In this document: positions 49,394 through 61,985 of the stretch, one piece after another
Position numbering within the stretch: the stretch's first letter is position 1
Layout of the letters: the number at the start of each line of letters is the position of its first letter
DNA from: Puffinus mauretanicus
Taxonomy: Eukaryota > Chordata > Aves > Procellariiformes > Procellariidae
Reading direction: 5' to 3'
Assembly: GCA_023333565.1 (NCBI GenBank)
Contig: JAJKFH010002315.1
Coordinates: 372,001 to 436,000 of the forward strand
DNA: 64,000 bases
Translations under genes and position numbers: made by a program
Notes under the pieces: model-generated
Seen by the model: only the letters and a program-made list of their open reading frames with translations
Told to the model about the DNA's origin: nothing
Databases searched by the model: none

Positions 49394-51065
49394 GGCTGTT
49401 TTTTCTTTCTGACAAACGGGCATGAAATAACAGGCTGACATCTGCCTCTGCAGGTCATTCCAGTCAGGCTGCTGCATGTCAGAATTCAAGCTGCTCCATC
49501 CATCAATGGCAGACCAAAAATTAACGTAGCTTGGAAACTCTGCAGCAAGACAGTAACAGCCCAATTTAAAGTCTGACCTTCGGAGAACGGTGGGGTAAGA
49601 TGGAAAAATTATTTCATGCCCTGTACCAAAGCCAACAACACAGTTCAGAGGGATTTTCAGTTAATTTTTTTTTTATATATAAAATAAAGTTTGCTAGTAT
49701 ACAGCTGTTAAACTGTTATGTCAGATAAGAAAACTGTTATAAAGGCTTTTAATTTATAAGACATTGTCAATTACATTCACAGAGATGCACTTTCATGGCA
49801 TTTAGAATTTTAATTTCTCTGAATTGCTGATTAATATTTTTTATAAAAGCATAATGTATTCAAGGTTATAAATAACACTATTTTCTTAGTGATCTACTGG
49901 GTAAAAACTATAGTTGATCAGCCTGAAAAAATTGATTGAAATAGGCTGAAATTTTTGCCAAGTATAGAATTTCTAGTCCAATTAAACAAACAGGATAATA
50001 TATTAAAAAATACTTTCTCAAAATTCCAATATTAAATTATTATATAAAGGAGTTGATCAAATTTGTTATTTAATAATCATAAAGACATACATATTAGCAA
50101 CGTACACTAGCACAAATCATAGAGGTGCCTTTAGCCTTCTAGACTCTACACCAGCAGATAACAGTGATAAATTCATTTGTTAAATCACCTACTAACACAC
50201 TTGTTAATTGCTCGATAAGCTAATTTAACTGGAAGCTTAATAACACATAATTCAAACTTCCATCTCCTGTTGTAAATAGCAGAACACCATATAATTTAAA
50301 ACTTCAAGTAGTGCAATAAAATTGCACTAAATATAAAATTAAAAATAAAATTCAACTAATTCAAAAAAATTGCTAGATCATATTTTAAATGTACACCCAA
50401 AACTTGAGAAAGTAATTTACTTTTCCCAAGCCTTTCTCTGGAGGTCATCTAAAAAGCTCACTTAGTGTTTTCTTCCCTTAAAAAGTATTTTTTCTAATGT
50501 TGCAAAACATTTTCCTTCATTAAACAGCTCGTTAACTTTGCAACAGAATTAAAGACACTAAGTAACCCGGAATTTGTTATTAAATAATTATGAGAAAATA
50601 GATTGCTTCAGTGTAAGAGTTCGCCAAAACAATAACACATGGATATTTACTGATTTGTTTTTATAAAAAAATAGAAGCAAACATGATCCTGCTGCACTGG
50701 ACACCTTTTCAAATATACAAGTCAGCTTTCCCTATCACGTATTTTAAAATTCAGTCTAACCAGAGAATTGCACAAGCCACTAATTTATAGTGTTTCTCAA
50801 AAAGCATACAGAATTGGATGCTTTGGGCAACAAAAACATTCCTTTTATACTTTTTATTGCATCACTTCAGAGCCACTGAAATAGTAAAGTTGTCTCTCAC
50901 ACAACTGATACCACCTCTTTTTGGAAATCTGACAACTGTCAGAAAGGAAAACAGAAAAATTAGTTTAGATCTAAATATGCTTTAATGGTAAACTTAAAGC
51001 CGTCAAAGAATTAATGGAGATAATTTCTTTCATCATGGTACAACAATACAGAGAGGATCAGCAAA

Positions 51066-52127
51066 ATTCCAAGTTCTTGAGAGACAACAACTACCCAGAC
51101 TTTATTTGTGATGAGATAACAAGTTTGGTTGACAGTGATGGAAAAGATGAAAGTTCTATTTTCTTTTTTAGTACTATAAAAATGCAAATTACAAATTTGC
51201 ACAATAATCTACCAATAAGCCATCAGTAGAATCTATCCAGAACTAGTCGATTGACAAGTCTAAAAAAGCATTGGTCTGAGTAATCACCATATGGGTATTT
51301 TTGCTTGGGAGCCAACAAGGATCGCTTTCCAGTGTTTGTGAAGGACTGCTGATAAAACTTGTGGATGACACAAAAGTTGCGGGAATGGTAAAAGCTGTGA
51401 GAAAACCACCATCTTATTCAGCATAGTATGAACTACTACTATCCTCTAAACCAATTCAAATATTACAGATTTTTAAATATTCCAATACAAAATAATTACA
51501 CCTAGGAATAAAAAGGCAGAGTATTTCAGAGCTATAAAGACAAAACAATTCAGAAGAAGATCTCTGTGTAATGTACGGGTAAAAAAACCCCTAATGTTAT
51601 TTGCTGAAAAACTGAAAAGGAAAGAGATTTCATGTCTGTATAGGGTGTTGATGAGACCAATATAGGAATACTGCAGACAATTCTGGTGTCCAGCATCAGA
51701 AGCCTATTGAAAAACCAAAGAAAAAACTTACACTGAAAGAAGTAAGAGCCAAACCACATTTAACTCATCAAAAAGAAAATATAAAGATATAAATGCACCT
51801 CCATGTACAGTAAGTATTGGACAATAAAAGGCTCTATCTCCTCACAAAATCCAGAACAAGGACCAACATCCAGAAGTTGAAGTTGAGGAAATTCAAACAA
51901 AAAGGTATACATTTTAATGTTTGACCGAATAGTAAGGAAATGACAGATTCTTCCTGCCTTGAAATATCAAGACAAGTTGAAACAGCACAATATATACTCT
52001 ATTTAAACACAAATTTATAGGCCTAATACAGAATTAACTAGGCTAATTGTAATGGCATATGTTATACAGGATATCAGATTAGATGATTTAACACTCCCTT
52101 CTGGCTTTAAAATCTATAATCAATGAA
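51066..52127 (+). mobile_element. CR1 LINE, 3' portion, old and 5'-truncated
   Basis: The last part of the CR1 reverse-transcriptase reading frame and the 3' end are recognisable. In order: GATGAGATAACAAGTTTGGT (51101 on); AAACTTGTGGATGACACAAA (51355 on), encoding KLVDDTK, the remnant of the polymerase FADDTK box with its two aspartates at 51364-51369; GAGACCAATATAGGAATACT and ATTCTGGTGTCCA (about 51653-51692); GAAGTTGAAGTTGAGGAAAT (51876 on); then the CR1 tail TATGTTATACAGGATATCAG, AGATTAGATGATTT and CCCTTCTGGCTTTAAAATCT, ending in a short ATCTATAATCAATGAA tail. Frames are broken by stops and indels, so it is dead. It resembles the older CR1 types shared with crocodiles and turtles. Confidence 0.85.
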
Positions 52128-55100
52128 ATAATCCATTAGTTGCACTTTATAGAGTTTCTTACATGTTCTTGTGAAGTATCTGGGGTAGCCCACTGCCAAA
52201 GACAAGCTAGCAGACTGCTGTTTCTTGGTTTGATGTAGTAGGGAACTGAAGTACTTGCACTCTAATTATCACTGAGAGAATATATTAGGTTGCCGAGTTG
52301 AACTGTAGTAATTTTATGACCAAATATGTATGTTAGCAAAGCTGTTGCACACTACTAAGAAATCTGAAAAGTTCAAGATATGATAGGCCATCCGACCAGG
52401 ATAAGCAATTATTTTCCACGTTTTATCTTCAGTTGCAAATTATTGGTTTAAGCTTAAAAAAAAAAATTTAAAAATCAGATGTCTCTTGCAAGAGTTTTAA
52501 CAATTACCAGTGACTATTTAGATCTGAAAAAAACATTTACTTTAATAAACACGAGTGTTTACACTAGCAGTAACAATATGTAGTTCTTTACAGTATCCTA
52601 TTTTTCAAATAAAATATGTAATTATTACACACCATAGAAACTGTGCCGTTATCTCATTATTTCCATTAAACTAATGGAAATTATTTATTCTTTTTTTGTT
52701 TTCCACAGAATTAATGCACTTGGTACACACGATGAATTATTTTTAACTAGTCCTAAGACTTAACAGTTTACAATCAGTTCACAGCTTTCTTGCCAATGAA
52801 CTGGACTTAATGAATTGCAGTTATTTTAAGGGGAAAAAAGTCTTTAGCTATTAAATTAATCATTACACTAAATGAAGTTATGTGGAATATCCTCCACTTA
52901 TTTTGAAGGAGTCAAAGCTGCAGTCAGTGTCCTTTTAAAGGAAACTCAAAACTTTAACTAATCGGTAGCTGAGTAGAAGTATTCTGAAAAAATTAAACTG
53001 TTTTACTTTTGTCTGTTGCACTCTGTTGCAAAAGGGTCATGTGTGAGAAGAGCGTTTAATCACGAGAGTAGTAAGAACTTACAGTTACGAGATTTACTTC
53101 ATTTTACTTACAGAGCTGCTTGGACAGTAACAAAGAGTCAACTGGCAAATCAAAACTCCAAATTTTCTTCTTATTTTCTTATGCATTGCCAAAGGACAGA
53201 TGACAGCTGCTTCATAAAAATTTCTCCAATGCTGTCCAATCCTTTAGCAGCCATTAACACTAGTGCTCGAGACTGCTGAGTGTGTTTTTAGAAATACTAT
53301 AGGATAACCTGCAGTCCCAAGGTTTCTGCTTTTGGGGAGTCCCATCTAAAGTAACTGAGAGAAGCAACACTGATTCCAAGACAAGGGAAAGTCATAAATT
53401 TGCTGAATGATCAACATTTCTTTGATTCAGGGTAAAGTAGAATGTTAACCTGTTACACTGATATGGTAGATGTAACTAAGTGCAACCTTCAGAAAATGTT
53501 ATTTCCAGATACAAAGATGAACTGATTTATTTTAAAGGAAAGAAACACAGCCACTACCCACAGCCTTCCCCCTACGCACAGCCTCTTTGCCTTTCATCTT
53601 AGACTTGCATTCCACTGTAGGAATGCCACAAGTCAACAGCTTACTGTTGGTCTTTCAGCTGACATACAGTATTAATATCATCTTTAATTTTGTTTAAATG
53701 CATATTCAAAACAGTTTCCTGAGCATCTTAACAAATGTTAGGGTCTCAAACATCCTCCCATCTTTCAAAGGGTTGCTTTGGGTTTTTCACTGGCCTCCAG
53801 CTTTGTCTTCACTGGGCGCTCATTTCCTAAATACTGCTGCTTTGTGTTCTTCCTCTTTACCAAGTTCTTTTTACTCTTTGGATTTTTGTTTCTCGTTCCA
53901 CATTTGTTTCTCTCTCCCAGTCAAATACCTGTACTATGCAACAAAACTTTGTGATGGCAAATTGAACCACCTTACATTCTTTGCTTCTCCTATCAGTGGC
54001 CATTTTATTATGTGTTCTTTTTGAGAAGTTGGCTTATCAACCAAATTTGCTATAATTCAAAGACTGGTGGTATTTGAAGAATCGGTGTTTAGAAGTTTCT
54101 GCCTTTGGGAGGACAAACTGAAGTTGAACAACAAATAATATGCTGAACATGGTGTTAATGGTTACCAGGAAGCAGGTCTCTGAACAGCCAAAACATTTAT
54201 TTACTTTCTGTCTTTCAGTATTCCTTCTCTCTGTGTGTGCTACAACTACAACAAAGGACACATTTTTTCCTGTTTCCAAAGTTTATATGCTCATGAGCTT
54301 TGGAAGGGAGGTACCAGAGATAAAAGAATGGCTGTGAGGAGAAGACAACTGCTATGAGATAATCTCACCCTTCCCCAGTAACGCTCCATGCCTACTCACC
54401 ACTATTCACAAATGCCTTAACAAGAGCAATTTGCGAACGTAAGCGTCTCTTACAGACACTGACAAACACATTGCATTTATTTATAAAAGAACATTTCCTC
54501 ATGTAATTAACAAATTAACATATTATAAATATTATGATTGCAAACATTTAGAACTGATCCTAAATTCACACATATGTAAAACACAAAAGGCAGGTATCTG
54601 AAAATAACCTCCATTCAAAGAAAAAAACATACGAGAGACACTGCATGACTCTTTAGTGTGTCTCAACACCTTCACACACGCTGACAGCAAGGAACAATTC
54701 TGGATACTACATAAAAGGATTCATACTTGAAAATCTGTTGCTTGCTCTATCTGAATTATTTCGGTCAACCCTCATCCATTAAATTATTAATGTAATATCA
54801 ATGTGCTCTTTTTAAGAGCAAGTCCATTCTAGAGCAACAAATGGAAAATTAACCACAGCAGGTAACAATAAGAAAATTATTACAGAAAACTGTATATACA
54901 CTAACCTAAACTTATATTCATCTTCACTAATAATTACATACTAAAAGTTAGTCGTATTGTCACTAGAAACGTGTTTCCAAATTTTTTTTTTTTAATTTGA
55001 AGTTTGGAAATTGGGTGGGAGGAAATGAGGATTAGGGAAGAGAGGCTGTTTTTCACTAAATATCAGATAGGAGATTTCCAACACTGCATTATGGTGAAAA

Positions 55101-55899
55101 ACAGTGACAGCACAAAAGTACTGCGGAGATGGAAAGGACAGAAAAAGAACAGAAAGAGAAAGATATGATAGTTACCTTTACACAGTTACTCCATTTCTGG
55201 GATACTAATTAAGATCACAAGTATCTTGTTTTGGATCAGCAGCAGCAGTTTTGTGTCAAAAGTGAAGGGGGGAGCAGAATGATCAGATCTTCTTGTTTAG
55301 AGTAAAGCTGTCAGACGGTAACATACTGAGTGAAGTTGGACAAGTTGCATTAATGGGTAGAAACGTACAAAATTCCATTTCTGATACAGAAACTTATGCA
55401 TGCCTGTAACAGAGTCCCTTTTTTCTCTCTTCCCACCTGTCCCCATCACACATTTATTTCACTTTATAAGAGAGGGGGAACAGCCCACTCTGTTGAATTG
55501 GGAAATTATTTTATTAACACACAGTAACCAATACAACATGATTTGATTCCTACTTGGAAAATATTCAAAGAACAAGAGTATACGATCAGGTTAGGAGAAC
55601 CAAGACCATTCCAGACTAGTGTTACAAGAGGAAGCCCAGTTTTCCCTAGAACATGCTGTTTAGGAACTATAACCACCTTCCCAATGGAAGGGGGTTTCCC
55701 AGCCTACTCCACTGTACCAAATTCTTCCACTGCACTGAGGATGGCATTAGAAAACTGTTGCGGTTCCAATCAACCATGTGTACATGTAGAAACAACCAAA
55801 GATAGGGGGAAGTTACATATATTTACTATGTACAGGCACTTTTTTTCAGCTGCTACATTTAATACCTATGTGAAATGGCCATGTTTGTGCATGCTTGCA

Positions 55900-56215
55900 T
55901 GTCTGTTACGAATGTGTATGCACTCCTATTGCGATGGAGCAGCCATGCATGATGCATGTGATGTGCAAACTGGATTTATGCACGTTGAAATATTTCAGTA
56001 TTTGATTCTTCTTCTTGACAGAGAGCAGGGTTTCCACTGAAAGCTCATTTAATAAAAATAATGCAATGCAAATGAACTTGAATCAGAAAAATTAGATTGA
56101 TGGAAGTAGCTCGGTCGCTGTAATTACACAAGGTGTATTATTTCCTAAATTCTCTTTGTATTAAATATATACCATACATTTATCAAACATAATTAGCAGT
56201 TTAGGTGACAAGGAT
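55900..56215. promoter_or_regulatory. Candidate conserved enhancer-like block with octamer
   Basis: Repeat-free sequence with an exact POU octamer ATGCAAAT (56066-56073), a CTGTAATTACAC homeodomain-type palindrome near 56118, an ATAATTAGC site near 56189 and several ATGCAT steps at 55946-55960. The octamer is the established OCT/POU binding site. A cluster of homeodomain and POU sites is common in developmental enhancers; conservation is not tested. Confidence 0.3.
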
Positions 56216-57843
56216 TTTCTTTTTCTCCTGCAATAAAAATCCCTCTACACTGGTATGTACATCTAAAATGTAATATGAACATTTTCTTACTATCACTGTT
56301 TACTCCTCAGAAAAATTTCATAGGATCAAAGAATCAGAGAGGGAATACCATTTGGGACTTACAAAGTAGAAGATGAGGAAGACGGCTAGGTCAGCCTTCT
56401 GTGGATTTCATGAGCATAAAATAAAATTAAATCAGTCAAAGCTTTTAAGGTTGTTAGTCAAATAAATCGTATTTGAAAGCAAAATAATTGATGATACTCC
56501 AGTACAGTTTTATTTCCCTTATAATCAGCATTTCGTTTTTTCAAATATAGAAATGAATTGATGAACAAACAGCAATAGAAACAGAAGTTACAAAAGAAGC
56601 TGTGACAAAGTTGAATGTGGTCAACAGGCATTCTACTAAAAGAAATGGGTTTTCAGAAAAGGACAGACAAAGTATATTTAACAAAAATCTAATTTTTATG
56701 TAGCACCACCTTTCTTTGCTTTTCTTTGCCTTTTGCTGATTTCCCTCTGTCTAAACCTAATTTAAAAAATAGCCTGGAGAATCTATTTTAAACCACAAAA
56801 AAGTTAAGGTGATACTATACTGAGCTGAAGCAGAAGACTAATATTAATGCATTATTCTCAGATCTCTAGTGATACTCTTCAGGCTGATTTTCTGATTGAC
56901 AGTCTGTCTTACATTTGAGTTTCCTGTCTTCAATTTCCATTTCACCTAAATATTACTGAAACATATTTTCTAAGTAATCCTTGTGTTTTATAATAGAGGT
57001 TGCTTCCTTTTTTGCCCGAGATTGTAACAGTCAATACTGTGGGGTACATCTTCAAAAATTTTCCAAAGATGAGTTAGACATTTGAGACTTCTTACACAAG
57101 CTGTGTTTGTTTTTAAATCTAGCGAACATTAAGATCAAAGTTGTGATGACTGAAAATGTCCTGTTTATTGTACAATGTGCAAAAGTAGCACCTTAGGAAA
57201 AGTCCCTTGGAAAACTAGCAAAATACTTGAAATGGGATGCACGCTTATGTATTTCTATAAATAATATTTACAGTAACATTAAATTACTTTTCAGGACTAA
57301 TTAAAACATCTAATTGTAGCATATCTCACACCTTCAGTGGAACCTCTATGGCAAGCAGCAGCCAATAAAACCCAGTTTTTGCAGTACACGCAGTTCTTCC
57401 CGCTGTAACACTGTCAATTCCTTTCTGCCTCTTTCCCCACTGGCTGTTTTCAGCAGACTCAAGCTGCAAGTGCACCGCTGCAAAAACAACTGTTTTACCT
57501 TTAAAGAAAAAACTACCCATCTCTGTATTAGTGCTTTGTTTCATTTAATCTCAGCCGTATGCCACAGGGCACCTGCAGTGTTTCTGTTTTATACATTCAA
57601 ATCCTGATGTTCAAACTTACTTCACTTATTGAAAATAAACTCAGCTAGAAATGTGTTAGTTTGCTTGTTTTTAAAGACATTTCGAAAAGCAAAACATGTT
57701 AACAAAATATTAGCCAGTTGTAAACTCTGAGCCTGTAAGAAACTTGAAATTCTGTTAAGTCATTTGTTCCAGGATTGTTTGCATCATTTCCAGTTTGACT
57801 GAGAAGGTGAGAGATAAAAGACTGCTTGCTGATTATACATCTT

Positions 57844-57873
57844 TATACATATATATATATTTACTATATATAC
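57844..57873 (+). repeat. (TA)n microsatellite
   Basis: Two blocks of TA dinucleotides separated by TTAC. Confidence 0.85.
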
Positions 57874-60800
57874 CTCACTGGATATCATTCTTACAAAAAT
57901 GTAATTTGTTGCCATCAACCAACAGGACAAGGGCCAGTTTTGTTTATGCTCAATTTTCATCTATGTTTCATGAACGTACAAGTGCTATTTTTCACAAGGC
58001 TTTAGAGCAAAATACTGAATACATGAACTACAAAAGCTGCCTGGTTCCACTGGAACGTAACTGCCCATATCCTCTCCCTTCAGTAAGATTTAAGAGTGTT
58101 CCTAGTCTCATAGCAACTAGCCCCAGACAGCTAATATTTACAGGTTGTGATGCAATTTACTAAACAGGGGGACATTAAAAGCTATTAGACATGTTTAAGA
58201 AATTTCATTAGCACATATGGACAATTATGAAACTGAAATTCTCACTGAAACTAAATGCAATGACATCAGCCTCACTGACCTTTCTCACCACAAAATGAGA
58301 ATATTTCCAACACAACTAAGATAATGAAGTTTTTTCTTCTCTCTCTCAATAGCCGAATGTTTCTTTGGGAGGTTAGACACATGGGGGTTTTGTTTAAGTT
58401 TTGGGTGGCGTGGGGTGGCGTTTTTTTTAATAGTTTCACAGAAAATAACTACATCAAAATAATGGAAGAAAGCACTTTCAGTTTTTTTCTTAAAATCCCC
58501 TAGGATCATATGGGGACCTCAAGTCAAAAACCTTCACTTTAGAACAATAAATAAATAAACCCGCTAAAGCCTTCCCAAGGCTGGCCAACTGTAGCATAAG
58601 TAATGCAAGAGGCTGAGAGATGCCAGATAAATTTGATTACTATAAAAGATGGGAATATGTTTCTTTCCTCAGAGAATTCACAAAAAGGGGTCAAAAACAA
58701 AGCAGCACTGAAAGTGAACAACTTCATTTCACCAGCAACTCAAGGCGAAAATACAATACAATTTTGCAGGAACATTTTATCACATTGTTGCAGACACCTC
58801 CTAATCTTCTATTTCTGAAAAATGAAAATAGGAAAGATAGAGTCCAAGCAAAATGGGACTCTTCTTTCTTTTTTGGAAAAGTCATTCCGATTAATATATC
58901 AATTTAGTAAAGAGTTCAAGAACTGTTTTCTTCTTCCACCTGCTACCAGTGTCATAGTATCTCTAACACATTTCATGAGAAAAAGAGAGTAATCTTACAC
59001 TTCATGTTATTCTTCCTATTTGTCAGATTACCAAATCATTTATATCGAACACACTCAGAGAGCATCATTAGGAGAAATGACCTCCCGTACTTTCCTTGTT
59101 AAAGAAAAACAAAGTCTTGACTCAATGTTAATTGTTGCAGTCCTGAGTAATGATTAGATACAGAGATCCCCTGTGCACTATTCTCCAACTAAGAGAGAGT
59201 CCTGATTTCACATTGCTACGTTACGTAGATGAGCTCTTGCCAGTTGCTACAACAACGGCGCTAGTATTTTGCTAACCTCTCCGGAATTACTTTTTCCTTC
59301 ACGTGTCCTAGGGTTGCACTTGGCTTTTTCACTAACACGTCATGTTGGTGGCACAGTCATACTGTTGTCAGCTAACACACCCTCACCCCTAACAAACGCT
59401 GTACTTTCAGCTAACAGCAAAAGCTATTCTTACTAGAATCTATTAGATTTCACCTTATTTTCATTACTTCTTCAAAGTCATCCAGTTCTTCCTATTTAAT
59501 ATCCCAAACTTTCACTCTATTAACAGCATCTCCCAGCATTGGGTCTTCAGCCCAATTTCAGTAATCCATGTGTGATTTTTATAGAAGAGTTACAAATAAG
59601 AAGTATAAAAAAAGGTTGATCTTTGAGGAACAAGTAACTTCCATCCAGTCTGATAAATTCATTTGCAGCACACAAAACCCCTTTTATTTGCACTACACTT
59701 CTTACAATCAATCTTCTACTTTTGAAATAATTATTTTCCATGGTGTCATTGTATCAGTTGCTCTACAGGACTCAAGAAAGGATAGGCTTGCAGCACTTTT
59801 TGCTCATATTTTTTAGTATTAAAGAAACTAAATGTTTGTGGAACAGTCAATCCTCAGCAAGTTCATTTTACTCCTTTTTCCATTAAGTTTCCTGTCTTTA
59901 ATTCTTTCCGTCATTGCCACAGTATTCTTCTTTCTTATATTAAGCAAAATCAGTCTGTAATACAGAACATACAGCTCTATGTGGCAGTCCTTTCAAAATT
60001 TTTGGATGGACATTACCATCTAACTTAAAGCACATTAACCCTTTTAGTCCTTTCCTACAGGTTCTTCCCTTCTGCTTAGAATGCAATTTCCAGATAGCAT
60101 TTCTACCTTTGACTTACAACACACTTCCTGAATTTCTAACACTCAAGTTCTTAAATTCATCAATTCAGATGATTTCACCAATAAATTTTGTTAATTTCCA
60201 AAATTTTGCCATTTTGAAATAAAGCTGAAATTAAGTAGTAGACTACTTTTATTCTTCCATTTCATTTAAAACAAATGTAAGGATTTGGGGTTTGCCATAA
60301 GCAGCTCTGAAGCATTTGCTAAGAAGCTCACCTAAATGACAGTAAGATGAAGCAATTTATTTGCTATCACAGAGAATAAAAACTTTTTCCTTTATAAGCA
60401 GTGCGTTTTTCATGCTAGAAATTTAAGTCACAATTCCTATGCTATTTTTATTAGGTTTTCAGAGACTAGTATCCACCCCCAAATTTGGTCAAAACCAGAT
60501 AGGATTCAGAATTAAATGCTTTGCAGTAACCAAGCAGAAGCTTTTTTTGTGTCAAACAAAATTTTAGTAAAAAAATGGTTGGTTATCTATTTTATCCATG
60601 CTATTGCTTCTTATTTCATCACATTCTACTATATAATTGCCACACAACTATCACTTTACCCCTTATTTCTTTTTTCCGCAGTATATGCATTCCAAAATCA
60701 TTCATTTCCAGTAAAGCAATGTCTAATTAATAGTTGTAATAACACATAAAAAATGTTATCAACACTAAATCAACATAAAGGTAACACCTTCATTTTCAAC

Positions 60801-60884
60801 TTTCAAGGCCAAAAGACAATTATAATCTGGAACGAAGAACAGTTTCCTCATAAAAACAAAACATGTTTTAGTACGCTAACAAGT

Positions 60885-61075
60885 ACTTGAAACAATAATC
60901 AATACTTTAAAAAAGAGTAATTGCCCTCTACAGATTTCAAAACATTTTAAAACAGAGTAAGACCAAGATACAAAGAAATTCAGTAATTTGACCCAAGACA
61001 ACCCAAAGGAAAGAGAACAAGAGGAGGACAAAAATCTTCTCTGTCTGATGCTCTGTTTTCTCCTCACTGTACAAA
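60885..61075 (-). repeat. Probable MIR-type SINE
   Basis: On the plus strand, GAAATTCAGTAATTTGACCC (60975 on) followed by AAGACAACCCAAAGGAA corresponds to the reverse complement of the MIR core, and CTTCTCTGTCTGATGCTCTG then TTTTCTCCTCACTGTAC (ending 61072) to the MIR 5' end. The order and spacing fit MIR, but identity is low. Confidence 0.5.
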
Positions 61076-61084
61076 CAGAGCCAG

Positions 61085-61985
61085 CTTTACTGAGAAGCTG
61101 AAAGATGACTACAGCGGCTTACCACTGCCCGTCTTGGCCACCAGGCAATGGGCTACCTACAGGGACTCTGGGTACAAGAACTCTTTTTCAGGTGATGACC
61201 GAAGGAGTTTGGGAAAAGGCAGGTCCGAGAAGAGCATTACAATGAAAGAGTTGTAAACTACTGCAACAGAGGAAGAAGGGCAAAGACCTGGAGAAACTGA
61301 AGATGTCAGGAACACTGAGCAGACCAACTCTTGCTCCCTCCTGTTACTAAGCTATGTGCAGTGGCCACTTCTCTGTGGCTGCTTACTCTGAGCGAAGCAG
61401 ACACTGCAAAGAAGTACTCACCAAGAATCAGCTGCCAGAAACTGGCTGCTGTGCCCCAGCCAAACGGCAGCGATGTGACCACAGCCAAATGTACAGTAAC
61501 TGCAGTCTGTAAAAGCTGATTCCTGGTAAACAGTTACCCTGACCAGCTACAGCAGTGGTATTCACCGCATAGCAGGTGGTCGGCAGCCAGCTCTCCGAAC
61601 AACCCGCTCCTGCTGACACCGCGACACAGGCTACCTAACAGCAGTGGGTTGTTCCACAGTGCCTACAAAAGTTTCAGAACCTGATCCTCAGCAAAGTAGC
61701 AGACCTGAACCACACTGAGAGCTGGAGAGCTAGAGCACACATGCGGGAACTACAGCAGGGAGTTCGGGTGTGTCTGACAGAAGAGAATGAAATACCAGAA
61801 GCGCAGGCTGGGATCCTGGTTTGGGAGACCTGGAGAAAGGAGGGCATAAAAAGCATTGGTAGTATGAAAGTACGATCCAACATTAGCGAATTTATGGTTT
61901 TGTTCCTCACTTCATTGAGTTTTGGACTCCTGCTCTGACAGGATAGCACAGAAGATGGGAAATCCGAGCAGATGGATCAGTCAGG
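61085..61985. other. GC-richer repeat-free block of unknown origin
   Basis: About 900 bases with visibly higher GC than the flanks and no recognised repeat. Two open stretches stand out on the plus strand: a frame without its own start running to a TAA just after MKEL near 61256 (open from about 60987), and one open from 61639 to a TGA at 61938, containing HMRELQQGVRVCLTEENEIP and EAQAGILVWETWRKEG. The second is hydrophilic and acidic in the middle and hydrophobic at the end. No promoter, splice signal or known domain supports coding. It could be an exon of a non-coding RNA, a worn retrocopy or endogenous-retrovirus fragment, or unique regulatory DNA. Confidence 0.35.

Larger units (their letters stand above)
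41587..51065. other. AT-rich single-copy non-coding DNA
   Basis: About 9.5 kb without a recognisable gene. It holds a 22-bp tandem duplication (42.4 kb), an AT-rich internal repeat (43.04 kb), a TA microsatellite (45.16 kb), homopolymers (47.30 and 49.37 kb) and an old repeat trace (48.44 kb). The part at about 49.7-50.1 kb has conserved-looking texture. Confidence 0.65.
52128..60884. other. AT-rich single-copy non-coding DNA
   Basis: About 8.8 kb without a recognisable gene. The 165-codon frame at 55543-56040 has no domain. A TA microsatellite (57.84 kb) and an enhancer-like block near 56 kb are listed separately. A short stretch at 56310-56420 vaguely recalls a CR1 3' end but is too diverged to call. 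Confidence 0.65.

Noticed and set aside
55543..56040. 165-codon open frame, plus strand
   Set aside because: No domain. Its 3' part overlaps an enhancer-like block. Nothing suggests translation.
56310..56420. Possible CR1 3' end (AGGATCAAAGAATCAGAGAG)
   Set aside because: Only a loose resemblance to CR1 tails. Following positions do not keep the expected order.
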